Assembly: GCA_017303455.1 (NCBI GenBank)
Contig: JAFLBM010000018.1
Location: forward strand, 46,972-110,971
Length of the DNA: 64,000 nt
Source: Chitinophagales bacterium
GTDB taxonomy: Bacteria > Bacteroidota > Bacteroidia > Chitinophagales > Chitinophagaceae
Direction of reading: 5' to 3'
This document shows, one piece after another, positions 6,649 through 14,829 of this stretch. The notes under the pieces are model-generated. The model was not told where the DNA came from and searched no databases. It was given only the letters and a program-made list of their open reading frames with translations. Every line of letters begins with the position of its first letter. The stretch's first letter is position 1. The position numbers were made by a program, and so were the translations under genes.

Positions 6649-9429
6649 ATGAAAAAGTATATCGGACTTTTATTTTTCACTGTATTTCTTTCAGGTTTGT
6701 CTTTTGCTCAAAATTCAAAAGGATCCGTATCTGGGATACTTTTAGATTCGGCAGATAACCATCAAATAGCATTTGCGACCGTTACAATATTTTCTTCACT
6801 CGATACATCTCTTGTTACGTACCGAATTAGCAGCCCGGATGGTAAATTTAAGGTACCTGGTTTGCCTTTGAATATTTCATTAAGGGCAATTATCACATTT
6901 TCAGGGTATAAGGTTTATCGTAAGGAGTTCACGCTTTCGCCCGCTTTTCCTCAACTGGAATTAGGAACTATCAGGTTAGAGCCAGCTTCGAAGACTTTGG
7001 ATGAAATACTAATGTATGCTGAACGCCCCCCGATGAGTTTCAGAAAGGATACTATAGAATTTAATGCCAGCGCTTTCACAACACTGCCCACGGCTCTTTT
7101 GGAGGATCTTCTGCGTAAATTACCTGGTGTTTCCGTGAATAGCAATGGAACGATAGTTTTTAATGGAAGGAGTGTAAACAGGATACTGGTTGATGGTAAA
7201 GAATTTTTTGGCAGGGATCCAAAAATAGCTACCCAGAACCTGCCGGCAAATATTATTGATAAGATACAGGTTGTAGATGATAAGGAGCAACTGGATCGGG
7301 ATCCTTTTATTTCAACAGGAGAGCTTGGCCAGGTAATCAACCTGAAATTAAAGAAGGGAATTAAGAAGGGGTGGTTTGGAAAGGTTTATGCAGGAGCAGG
7401 GACTGATGAGAAATATGAAGCAGGGGGTATTGCTAATTTGTTTCGGGATACACTGCAGGTAAGTATACTTGGGTACACCAATACTTTAAACAGAGCTGGT
7501 TTTGGCTTAAGTGATATTAGTCAAATTGGGGGATTTGACCGCAGTGGAACTAACAGTACAGGTGGAAATAATGATGGGGGATTAATTGTTAATGATATAT
7601 CTTTTGGTGGTACAGGACAAGGTCTTCAAAGGTCGACAGGGGGAGGCATTAATTTAAACCATCAACCAACTTCGAAATTAACCTTCAACCTGCAGTATTT
7701 TTATGGAAATATAAGGAGCGAAATGGAGCAAATCAATAGCATAGACCAATTTGTTAATGATACTATCCTGCGTACTTTCAACAAGATCAATGATAACCGC
7801 ACCGAGATTGCCGACCGTATTGGAAGTACCCTTCGTTGGCAGTTAAATCCCCTTGCAAGTTTGGAAATACGGCCGGGAATAATACTGGGGAGTACTTCTT
7901 CTGTAAGAAGTTCTCTTTCTGATGTTTCGAGTAATAAGCAGCTCCAGATCAATAAGAGTAATAATGCCCAACAACTTGAAGAGAAATCCAATGAGTATTC
8001 ATTCAATACGGTCTATTCCCAGCGATTCAGAAAAAAGGGGAGAAGTTTATATTTTTCAGGTACAGTAACCCGGTCCGAAAATGATGTTAACCAGTTTAAT
8101 CAGGTTAGTGATATTTTCTATACCCCCGTTGCTGATACAGGGGTATTAAATCAATTAAGAGCGAGGAATATGGATCATAAAAGGGCAGATATTGCAGCAA
8201 ATTACAATGAACCCCTTGGTAAAAAGGTCTCCTTAATACTTTCAGAAAATACCAGTTACCAGGAAAGCCGTGATGTATTAAATACTTTTTTTGAAAACCC
8301 CAATAGTGGGCAAATAGACTTTTATACTGACTCTTTATCGAATGGACTTCGGAGAAATATTCTTCGAAGCCAAACAAGTCTTTCAGTGAAGTATACAAAT
8401 AAGAAATTCACTTTTTCTCCAAACCTGGGCTTGTTAATTCTTAACATTAACAACAGATTCCAGAAACAGACCTCTTTAATCCAACACTATTTATATCTGG
8501 TTCCTTCCTTGAATATCAGGTATGGAATTGTAAATTTTAATTACCGTGTTTCTGTGACGGAACCTGTCACCACAGATGTTTACCCGGTAGTTGATAATAC
8601 GAATACTGTTTTTCAACAGGTAGGGAATCCGACTCTTAAACCCACTGTCTACCACTTGTTGGGTTTTAATATTTATAAATTCAATGTTAAAAAGCGATTC
8701 AATTACCGGGTATTCACAAATACAGTCTTTATGAATAATGCGGTTATTAGAGAACGTTTTATTGATGATAAGGGGGTTCAAACGCTGCATCCTATAAATA
8801 CTGATGGAACATGGAGATCGTCAGTTTTGATAAGCTTTGAGAAACAAGTTAAGTTCACCAATGATTTGCAATTCAGGTTTGGAATGTCTTTCATGGGAAC
8901 CTATAACCGGGGTATTGTCAGTATCAATAATGTGAGGACCAAAAATGATGCATTTGCGGGATTTCCCAGTATGTCATTTTCTTTCAACTGGCGTGATAAA
9001 ATCGAAATTAACCAAAGATATAATCCAAGTTTGCTAAGGACTTCCTATCAAGGCACAATTCCTGATATCAGCACAGTAACTCATTCCACAGAAACAGAGC
9101 TGGTTTTTCGGATGCGCAAACGACTCGCATTGGAAAGCCTTATCAATTATAATTTTAATTCCCAGGTACCCGATGGCCTAAGCAAGAGCATAGTCCGGTG
9201 GAACCTGGGTCTTACTTATCAGTTCCTTAAAGAGGAGCGGGGCCAATTAAAAATTTCGGCCTATGATCTGCTGAACCAGAATAGTAGCATTTATCAGGTG
9301 GTCAGGGAAAATTTTACTCAAAGCACACAGACAAATGCCCTCACACGCTACTTCTTGTTAACATTTTCGTATAATCTGACAAATTTTAGAACTAAGGCCG
9401 GAGGTAAGGATAAGATGTTTTATTTCTAA
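6649..9429 (+). CDS. Outer-membrane beta-barrel protein with carboxypeptidase-regulatory-like and plug domains
   Basis: 926 residues from the ATG at 6649, chosen because it begins a signal peptide (MKKYIGLLFFTVFLSGLSFAQ); an earlier non-ATG start at 6613 would bury it. Next come a CarboxypepD-regulatory-like beta-sandwich (about 25-110), a TonB-receptor-like plug (LLRKLPGVSVNSNGTI..., VNRILVDGKEFFG) and a long beta-barrel resembling the Bacteroidota OMP_b-brl_3 type. No TonB box is obvious. Such proteins recur at the end of Bacteroidota peptide-export clusters. Here it could be the outer-membrane exit, an importer or an immunity-linked receptor; the sequence does not decide between these. Confidence 0.85.
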   Translation: MKKYIGLLFFTVFLSGLSFAQNSKGSVSGILLDSADNHQIAFATVTIFSSLDTSLVTYRISSPDGKFKVPGLPLNISLRAIITFSGYKVYRKEFTLSPAFPQLELGTIRLEPASKTLDEILMYAERPPMSFRKDTIEFNASAFTTLPTALLEDLLRKLPGVSVNSNGTIVFNGRSVNRILVDGKEFFGRDPKIATQNLPANIIDKIQVVDDKEQLDRDPFISTGELGQVINLKLKKGIKKGWFGKVYAGAGTDEKYEAGGIANLFRDTLQVSILGYTNTLNRAGFGLSDISQIGGFDRSGTNSTGGNNDGGLIVNDISFGGTGQGLQRSTGGGINLNHQPTSKLTFNLQYFYGNIRSEMEQINSIDQFVNDTILRTFNKINDNRTEIADRIGSTLRWQLNPLASLEIRPGIILGSTSSVRSSLSDVSSNKQLQINKSNNAQQLEEKSNEYSFNTVYSQRFRKKGRSLYFSGTVTRSENDVNQFNQVSDIFYTPVADTGVLNQLRARNMDHKRADIAANYNEPLGKKVSLILSENTSYQESRDVLNTFFENPNSGQIDFYTDSLSNGLRRNILRSQTSLSVKYTNKKFTFSPNLGLLILNINNRFQKQTSLIQHYLYLVPSLNIRYGIVNFNYRVSVTEPVTTDVYPVVDNTNTVFQQVGNPTLKPTVYHLLGFNIYKFNVKKRFNYRVFTNTVFMNNAVIRERFIDDKGVQTLHPINTDGTWRSSVLISFEKQVKFTNDLQFRFGMSFMGTYNRGIVSINNVRTKNDAFAGFPSMSFSFNWRDKIEINQRYNPSLLRTSYQGTIPDISTVTHSTETELVFRMRKRLALESLINYNFNSQVPDGLSKSIVRWNLGLTYQFLKEERGQLKISAYDLLNQNSSIYQVVRENFTQSTQTNALTRYFLLTFSYNLTNFRTKAGGKDKMFYF

Positions 9430-9576
9430 TTATACCAGTTTTCGTAGGGTTTCAAGGCATATTGATTATGCCAGAATTTGAAATTGAAAATAAGTATAGG
9501 GAAACAACGTTAGACAAGAGAAGGTTAAAAGGTCTCGGTCTTCTTCCCTTGCTATCAAAAACACATTCCAGCGTAC

Positions 9577-9609
9577 AGCCCAAAACTATTATATAGATTT
9601 GGGCTTTTT
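9577..9609 (+). terminator. Terminator downstream of the outer-membrane barrel gene
   Basis: AGCCCAAA (9577-9584) pairs with TTTGGGCT (9598-9605) around a 13-nt loop, followed by T-rich sequence. It closes the peptide cluster on the plus strand, about 148 nt after the stop at 9429. Confidence 0.6.
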
Positions 9610-10041
9610 GCTTCATGGACCATCCCATGGCTTTGCCTTGGAATAGGCCCACTTGCACCCGCTGTCATGGTTTTTAGCTGCGGTCAGTCGCCTTCGTCCA
9701 CTGCTTCTGAATCTGTATGTCCTATTCGCTGCGCTCATACCACATACAGCTTCCGCAGTTCCTCCAATGCAACCCGCCGCTGGCGACAATCAAAAAAGTA
9801 TGCTGATCACAAGGCGTAGCTTATATTTTTTGCTGCCTTGCAGCGGGGGCGCCACCTGCTGGCGTTTCCTGTCGCTGACACAAAGCCCAGGAATTGTTTT
9901 GCTGGCACAAGCCAGGGCTTATTCCCATGCCACGCAAAACAAGCCACACATGTGCTACGCCTGTGTATTTGCAATACTCACTGCGTAGCCCCAGGAAACG
10001 CATGGCGCAGACGGTGGCGCAGAAAAGTGAAATATCTGTAA
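9610..10041. other. GC-richer gene-free block at the end of the peptide cluster
   Basis: Some 430 bases are clearly richer in G and C than the flanking genes and full of small dyads (for example CATGG...CCATG near 9614-9631). The open frames on both strands (such as 9653-9988 plus and 9821-10003 minus) have odd composition and no recognisable domain. It is probably non-coding mobile-element sequence or a decayed gene. No comM 3' fragment is present here. Confidence 0.4.
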
Positions 10042-10632
10042 TTATTTGGGATACTTAATTCTTAATACACCTGTAATCGAGAGCCGATATCTAACCATTT
10101 CGCTACTTGCAGTAAAAATATTTGATATTTCAGAGTTGTTTTTCTTTAAGATATGATAATAGTGAAATAGTGCTTTCTGAGGTAATTGAAGGCAGGCTCC
10201 AAGACATTCCGCTTCAGCTTCCTGGACTATATCATATTTTCTTAGAGGAATCACACAGCTTGTTAAGGCAGTTTCTAATTCCATTAACTGATGTTCGCAA
10301 ATTGCATGAGCCAATTCATGCATCAGATTACTCTCTTGTCTTGCTGGTGAATGAAGTGGGTTATGAATGATATATTTTTTTTCAGCACGGCTAAATATTG
10401 CAGCGGACCAAAGATCTCTTCCCTTATGTAATAACTCTAAGAGATCATCCGGGATTCCAGGAATTTCTGAGGGTGTAATTATCTTTATATTTAAATGTTT
10501 GGCAAGCTCTGTGGCTGGCATAGGGTCATGTTTTTTTAGACCCAGAAGCTCTCTAAAATGTAACGATTTCCTTTCTGCATCAGCCTTGAATCCTCGTTTT
10601 AACAGCGATGAATTACTCCTTGACGTTGACAT
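10042..10632 (-). CDS. ImmA/IrrE-family metallopeptidase
   Basis: 196 residues with the zinc-peptidase motif MHELAH (H105, E106, H109) followed by a second acidic segment (EAEAECLGACLQLP) typical of ImmA/IrrE proteins. Members cleave a partner XRE repressor to switch on mobile-element or stress genes. Its first 20 nt overlap the end of the XRE gene (10613-10945), so the two are co-translated. The pair is transcribed away from the ubiquitin-like operon and is the obvious candidate for its control. In some systems such pairs work as toxin and antitoxin, which is an alternative here. Confidence 0.85.
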   Translation of the reverse strand: MSTSRSNSSLLKRGFKADAERKSLHFRELLGLKKHDPMPATELAKHLNIKIITPSEIPGIPDDLLELLHKGRDLWSAAIFSRAEKKYIIHNPLHSPARQESNLMHELAHAICEHQLMELETALTSCVIPLRKYDIVQEAEAECLGACLQLPQKALFHYYHILKKNNSEISNIFTASSEMVRYRLSITGVLRIKYPK

Positions 10633-10945
10633 ACGCCAAATTAACCATTTTAATTAAAGCTTCAGCTATCTCCTTTGGTAGGGTCTTATCTGCCCTGAGA
10701 TTTGCAACAACAATTTGCTTTTTAGAATCAGCATTTTTTGATCCAACAGTAAAAAAATCAACAGAGACTTCTAGCCAGTTACATAGTTTAACATACGTGT
10801 CTATGTCAGGAAGATTACCATTCTCTACCCTGGATAAAGTAGAGACACTTACACCGCCGATTTCCTTTGCCGCCTGTCGTAACCCTAGATCACCTCTTTT
10901 TGATTTAATCATTTTGGAAAGTGCGTCAATGTTAATGGATTGCAT
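10613..10945 (-). CDS. XRE-family helix-turn-helix regulator
   Basis: 110 residues. Residues 7-65 form a Cro/CI-type helix-turn-helix (LRQAAKEIGGVSVSTLSRVENGN, then DIDTYVKLCNWLEVS). The C-terminal 40 residues are a small helical extension. It is the first gene of a two-gene minus-strand unit with the ImmA-like peptidase. Its promoter overlaps the divergent promoter of the ubiquitin-like operon, so it is placed to repress both. The likely regulatory circuit (repressor cut by ImmA) is known for other mobile elements and inferred here. Confidence 0.88.
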   Translation of the reverse strand: MQSINIDALSKMIKSKRGDLGLRQAAKEIGGVSVSTLSRVENGNLPDIDTYVKLCNWLEVSVDFFTVGSKNADSKKQIVVANLRADKTLPKEIAEALIKMVNLAYVNVKE

Positions 10946-10982
10946 ATTAATGGGTAGTTATTTGCAGAAATGGGTGTTGCAG

Positions 10983-11014
10983 CAAAGATAAATTTTTTTT
11001 GCACGTAAGACAAA
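10983..11014 (-). promoter_or_regulatory. Promoter of the XRE/ImmA pair
   Basis: On the minus strand, TTTG (11014-11011) and TATCTTTG (10990-10983) are separated by 20 nt, fitting the Bacteroidota -33/-7 consensus. The -7 box ends 37 nt before the start codon at 10945. Confidence 0.6.
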
Positions 11015-11027
11015 TAATGTATCTTTG
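10998..11027 (+). promoter_or_regulatory. Promoter of the ubiquitin-like operon
   Basis: TTTG (10998-11001), an 18-nt spacer and TATCTTTG (11020-11027) fit the Bacteroidota -33/-7 consensus well. It lies 51 nt before the start at 11079, and its -33 region is interleaved with the divergent XRE promoter, so one bound repressor could block both. Confidence 0.7.
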
Positions 11028-11078
11028 GTAGGAAATGTGTTTCATAAATAGGAATTTTAAAACTTCAATTTTAGTATT

Positions 11079-11446
11079 ATGACCGAAAAACACCATGATA
11101 TTCAGAACTCGAGGAGTTCTGAATATCCAAAAACTGAACCAAAACCAAGTATTAAACCACCTCATGGCCACGATCACGATGATGATGATCATGATGATAA
11201 AGAGATTTGCCTTGTCTTTATAGTTAATGGCACTCCCGAAAAGGTAAATGCAAAGAAGAATTGGCACTTAAAAAGGCAGTTGAATTGGCATTAAAAGAAA
11301 GTGGTAATGAAGGACGTCCATTATCTGATTGGTCTGTTAAATGGAATGGTCAAATGCTGGATTTAGAAAAGAAGATAAAGGAGTACAAATTCCCTGAATG
11401 CGCCGAATTGTACCTTAGTTTGAATGCTGGACAAGGAGGAAATTAA
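11079..11446 (+). CDS. Ubiquitin-like protein gene read in two frames (-1 frameshift)
   Basis: The first frame (from 11079) encodes a His/Asp-rich N terminus and then ICLVFIVNGTPEKVNAK before going out of frame and stopping at 11294. The second frame, -1 relative to it, carries EELALKKAVELALKESGN...DWSVKWNGQMLDL...LYLSLNAGQGGN. Joined at about 11252-11255 they give one 122-residue protein whose last 75 or so residues look like the bacterial ubiquitin-like families found beside E1 and JAB genes (DUF2604/multi-ubiquitin type), with a near-C-terminal Gly-Gly followed by one Asn. The join falls on A AAG, where lysyl-tRNA can slip back onto AAA, so programmed frameshifting, a real mutation or a missing base are all possible. 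It is the first gene of the operon. Confidence 0.75.
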
Positions 11447-11455
11447 ATCCAATAT

Positions 11456-12028
11456 ATGCAAACTATTGATAGTGCTGTATCAAAGGAAAAATTTGACACA
11501 GAGGTTTCTGTTTTTCTCGCAAACGAAGCAATGCACAGGAAAAGAGGTATCTTATTGTTGAAGCATGAATTCCCAGATGTTATATTTATATTTTCAGCAG
11601 TAAATTTAAAACCTGCTTCCATTGTTTTTGCTGTGAAAATTAATTTCAATGATTATGACCTTTCAGCCCCCTCAGTAAGGTTTATTGATCCATTTACATG
11701 GGAACCAATGATTGTTGCGCCTGTACTATTATATCGGAAGATTGTTTATCCCGATAAGCCTGCTGAAATACAACATCTTACCCAGAAAGATACAAATGGG
11801 TTACCATTTATTTGTATTCCTGGGATAAGAGAATATCACGAACATCCAGCACATACAGGCGACTCATGGCTCCTACACCGCAATAAGTGTGGAGAAGGTA
11901 CACTTGGCTTTATAGTTGAGAAACTATTTGATTATGGCATTTCGGCAATAAATTCATATCAATTCCAGATACAACTTCAAGCCCCACAAGCTCTTGTTGG
12001 TGTTGACCTTAATTTGATTCCAGAATGA
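11456..12028 (+). CDS. Predicted metal-binding CEHH-type protein of the ubiquitin-like operon
   Basis: 190 residues, starting 9 nt after the Ubl stop. The conserved-looking core is C120-x5-E126-x-H128-x-H130-x2-H133 (ICIPGIREYHEHPAH), followed by H141 and C145 in LLHRNKCGEG. This fits the predicted metal-binding family named CEHH (Pfam Metal_CEHH, from memory) described from bacterial Ubl/E1/JAB neighbourhoods. No canonical E2 is encoded elsewhere in the operon, so this protein may take the place of an E2 or ligase, with C120 or C145 as a candidate thiol. The family assignment is moderately sure; the biochemical role is not known. Confidence 0.6.
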   Translation: MQTIDSAVSKEKFDTEVSVFLANEAMHRKRGILLLKHEFPDVIFIFSAVNLKPASIVFAVKINFNDYDLSAPSVRFIDPFTWEPMIVAPVLLYRKIVYPDKPAEIQHLTQKDTNGLPFICIPGIREYHEHPAHTGDSWLLHRNKCGEGTLGFIVEKLFDYGISAINSYQFQIQLQAPQALVGVDLNLIPE

Positions 12029-12513
12029 ATGGGCTACTACATATCGATACCGTAAAACTTCCTTTCCAATGCATTGAATTTGTCTATAAATATCTTCGTG
12101 AGGCAGGGGAAGCTGGAGCGGAATGTGTAGCTCTTTGGGCGGGGGTCATCAACAATTCTGTATTTGAAATCAAGAATACCATTATCCCTGCTCAGACAGC
12201 ATATAACATTGAAATGGGGCTCCTTTACTCTGTAGATGGTGACGAGTTGCATCGCATTAATATGTGGCTCTATCAAAATGGAATGACATTAGTCGCCCAA
12301 ATCCATAGTCATCCTAGAGAAGCTTATCATTCGGAAACAGATGACAGATATCCTATAATGGCTGTAGTAGGCGGGTTGTCGATAGTGATTCCTGATTTTG
12401 CATTTCGACCTTTTTCAATAAAGGACTGGGCTGTCTATAGACTATTACCACAAAGAGGGTGGATAAAGCTATCTGAGCAAGAGGTTTTTACCCTAATACA
12501 AATTCAACATTAA
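12025..12513 (+). CDS. JAB/JAMM metallopeptidase (deubiquitinase-like)
   Basis: 162 residues, with the full JAMM zinc site: E33, then H94-x-H96-P and S103-x2-D106 (IHSHPREAYHSETD). Related enzymes trim ubiquitin-like precursors after Gly-Gly or remove them from targets. The Ubl here ends Gly-Gly-Asn, so this peptidase may need to remove the last Asn before activation. Its ATG overlaps the previous stop (ATGA), and its own stop overlaps the E1 start, pointing to tight translational coupling across the operon. Confidence 0.88.
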   Translation: MNGLLHIDTVKLPFQCIEFVYKYLREAGEAGAECVALWAGVINNSVFEIKNTIIPAQTAYNIEMGLLYSVDGDELHRINMWLYQNGMTLVAQIHSHPREAYHSETDDRYPIMAVVGGLSIVIPDFAFRPFSIKDWAVYRLLPQRGWIKLSEQEVFTLIQIQH

Positions 12514-14033
12514 TGGCATTAGCAAATTTCTTTGAAAAAATAACTTTGGGGATTTCACAAATATTAAAAGGGTATAATCCTTCACAGATGGAGGCCGCCT
12601 TAAATTCTCAGCGCATAGGTATCTTTTTTGACGAGAATGGAGCCAATTCGAAGGAGGGGAGATCGACCTTAGACTTAGTAATAAGACTTGTTGCTCGACT
12701 TTTTCCCGTAATTCAAATTGAGTGTAGCCACTCCAATCAATTGGTAGATGATCTTAAGTTGCTAGCTAAATCAATTAATCCAGTAATTGAAATTACCGAA
12801 TCTGAAAGACCAACTGTATGTATAGTTGTTGGAAAAACTGCCTACTCAAGAAGTACTGATGTTTTTTATTTGGGTTCAGATAATTGGATAATAGGATTTT
12901 CAAATTCTATCCCAGTTGGATCATCCGACTCGATAAACCCGCTTGGCGCTGGGGCAGCGGCATGTATCGGAATGGCAAACCTTTTCAGGTATACTTTCAA
13001 AGAACAACTTTCTTACGGTACTCTTGATCAAGATTTTAGTCTTTCTCTTTTAGATTATAGCCTACCTGCTAGTAAAAATAATTTAAGACTTGAAAAAGTG
13101 AACTTAGGTGAATCTGTTGTGGTAGGACTTGGTGCTGTTGGTAATAGTTTTATTTGGGCAATAAGTCAAATGCCGTTGATCTCGGGAAACTTAATAATTA
13201 TAGATCCCGAAAAAGTTTCAATTTCTAACTTACAACGCTATGTTTTAGCGAAACAATCAGATATAGGTATAAATAAAACTGACCTTTGTTCTGTTGCGCT
13301 TAAAGAATCAAGGCTATCTATTCAATCGGAAGGAGCATCTTGGGGTGAGTTTATTAATAAGAGAAAGGAGTGGGATATTCAAACACTTGTGACTTGTGTT
13401 GATAATATTAAGGATAGGATAATGATGCAAGGTGCTTTGCCAAAAAAAATATTTAATGCTTGGACACAGCCCGAAAATTTAGGTGTTTCTAGACATATTG
13501 ATTTTGTAGAGAAGCCTTGTTTGTGTTGTTTGTATTTTCCAACCGTAAAAAAAACAAGTAGGTCACAAGAAGTAGCCGATAATCTTAATCTTTCAAATCA
13601 GGAAAAAATAATCAGAGATTATCTTGCTAATAATAAACCTGTTGATGAGGGACTGTTGCATATTATTGCTACAGCTAATAAGGTTTCTGTAGATTATTTT
13701 TTGCAATATATTGGTAAATCATTAGATGTTTTTTATTCAGAAGTTGTTTGTGGCGGAGTGCTTTTAAAATTTAATAATTCTTTAAGTCAGCAAGCGGGGG
13801 AAAGTATTGCTGTTCCTTCTGCTTTTGAATCTGCATTTGCAGGAATATTACTTGCTGCTGAGTTAATAAAAGATAAACTGAATTTTCCTGTAACCGATTT
13901 TTCCGTAACAACGCAATTTAATCTTCTTCGACCTCTTACTAAATATTTAAATATTCCAGAAACAAAAAGATCGTTTTGTATCTGTAGTGACTCCATTTTT
14001 TTACAACAGTACAAGACAAAATGGGCTGAGTAG
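12513..14033 (+). CDS. E1-like ThiF-family adenylyltransferase with N-terminal extension
   Basis: 506 residues. Residues 1-195 are an extra N-terminal domain found in E1-like proteins of bacterial Ubl operons. From about 200 comes a ThiF/E1 Rossmann domain: GLGAVGN (205-211), acidic D231 in IIDPEKVSISNLQRY with R242, K255, and TCVDN (294-298). A cysteine cluster, C336, C338 and C339 (KPCLCC), may bind zinc or provide the thioester Cys, and a further Cys pair sits near the end (FCICSD). It should adenylate the Ubl C terminus and pass it on. Last gene of the operon; related systems protect against phage, which is an inference here. Confidence 0.88.
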   Translation: MALANFFEKITLGISQILKGYNPSQMEAALNSQRIGIFFDENGANSKEGRSTLDLVIRLVARLFPVIQIECSHSNQLVDDLKLLAKSINPVIEITESERPTVCIVVGKTAYSRSTDVFYLGSDNWIIGFSNSIPVGSSDSINPLGAGAAACIGMANLFRYTFKEQLSYGTLDQDFSLSLLDYSLPASKNNLRLEKVNLGESVVVGLGAVGNSFIWAISQMPLISGNLIIIDPEKVSISNLQRYVLAKQSDIGINKTDLCSVALKESRLSIQSEGASWGEFINKRKEWDIQTLVTCVDNIKDRIMMQGALPKKIFNAWTQPENLGVSRHIDFVEKPCLCCLYFPTVKKTSRSQEVADNLNLSNQEKIIRDYLANNKPVDEGLLHIIATANKVSVDYFLQYIGKSLDVFYSEVVCGGVLLKFNNSLSQQAGESIAVPSAFESAFAGILLAAELIKDKLNFPVTDFSVTTQFNLLRPLTKYLNIPETKRSFCICSDSIFLQQYKTKWAE

Positions 14034-14296
14034 AAATATGGAAGATTTCAGCCAGCGCAAGGCAAAGATATTGGCTCAACAATAGTCAGTCAAGGTCTGC
14101 ATTTCGCTTTGCTCCACTTGCCTCCGGTTTTCACAAAAAAATCTCCATCCAGAACATAGCCGAAGGGAATATTTCGGGATAGTATTTTTTTGTAAAAAAC
14201 CTTGACTTCCTCCCACGCTTCTATTATGGGTGCCTATCGCTGGCCAACTCCGGCGGTGAGCCGAAAGGTGCATTTATAACCCCTAAAACCTACAGT
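14034..14296. other. Gene-free stretch between the E1-like gene and ssb
   Basis: 263 bases with mixed composition and small dyads. A 65-codon minus-strand frame here shows no family resemblance. The last 40 bases presumably hold the ssb promoter, but I see no clear TAnnTTTG box. Confidence 0.35.
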
Positions 14297-14668
14297 ATGG
14301 TACTTATTGGAAGAATCACGAAAGATGCAAGCATTAAGAAACTCAATGATGACCGGGAAGTTGTCAATTTCTCTATTGCTATTAATGACTACTACAAACC
14401 CAAAGGACAAGTCGAGGGTGTCACCCTCACCACCTATTACAACTGCTCCTATTGGATTAGTTCTAAGATTGCCTCCCGGCTAACTAAGGGGAGCTTAGTC
14501 GAGCTAAGTGGCAGAATTTACATCAATGCCTATATGGGTCTTGATGGAGAAGCTAAGGCTTCACTGAACTGTCATGTTAACAGCATCACTATTCACCTAG
14601 CCGGAAAGAGGGGTGAAGCAACAGCAAAGGAATCAAAGGAGCACCCTATTGATGACTTGCCTTTTTAA
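14297..14668 (+). CDS. ssb: Single-stranded DNA-binding protein of the mobile element
   Basis: 123 residues with an OB fold: MVLIGRITKDASIKKLNDDREVVNFSIAIND, an aromatic YYNCSYW strand, and LVELSGRIYINAY. It ends in the acidic tip DDLPF that recruits replication and repair partners. Shorter and more divergent than typical chromosomal SSB proteins, it fits the accessory SSB genes carried by conjugative and integrative elements. It lies upstream of the VirD4/HerA-like ATPase and probably serves DNA transfer or replication of the island. Confidence 0.88.
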   Translation: MVLIGRITKDASIKKLNDDREVVNFSIAINDYYKPKGQVEGVTLTTYYNCSYWISSKIASRLTKGSLVELSGRIYINAYMGLDGEAKASLNCHVNSITIHLAGKRGEATAKESKEHPIDDLPF

Positions 14669-14829
14669 AACCTTGTTCGCTGGAAAGCTGCCACCGTATG
14701 TACGGTGGCAGCTTGAGTGAAATCAGGAAGTTGAAATATGACTAAGGGTTATTCATTAAAATCCCGGAAAGTGGTATAGGCTCTTTATATGGTGTTTTTT
14801 ATTTTTTGAGTCCACCAAAATCACCACCT

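Noticed and set aside
9653..9988. 111-codon plus-strand ORF in the GC-richer block
   Set aside because: Residue composition unlike a real protein, several overlapping frames of similar length on both strands, and no recognisable domain.
14076..14273. 65-codon minus-strand ORF before ssb
   Set aside because: Odd composition and no homologous pattern; treated as spacer.
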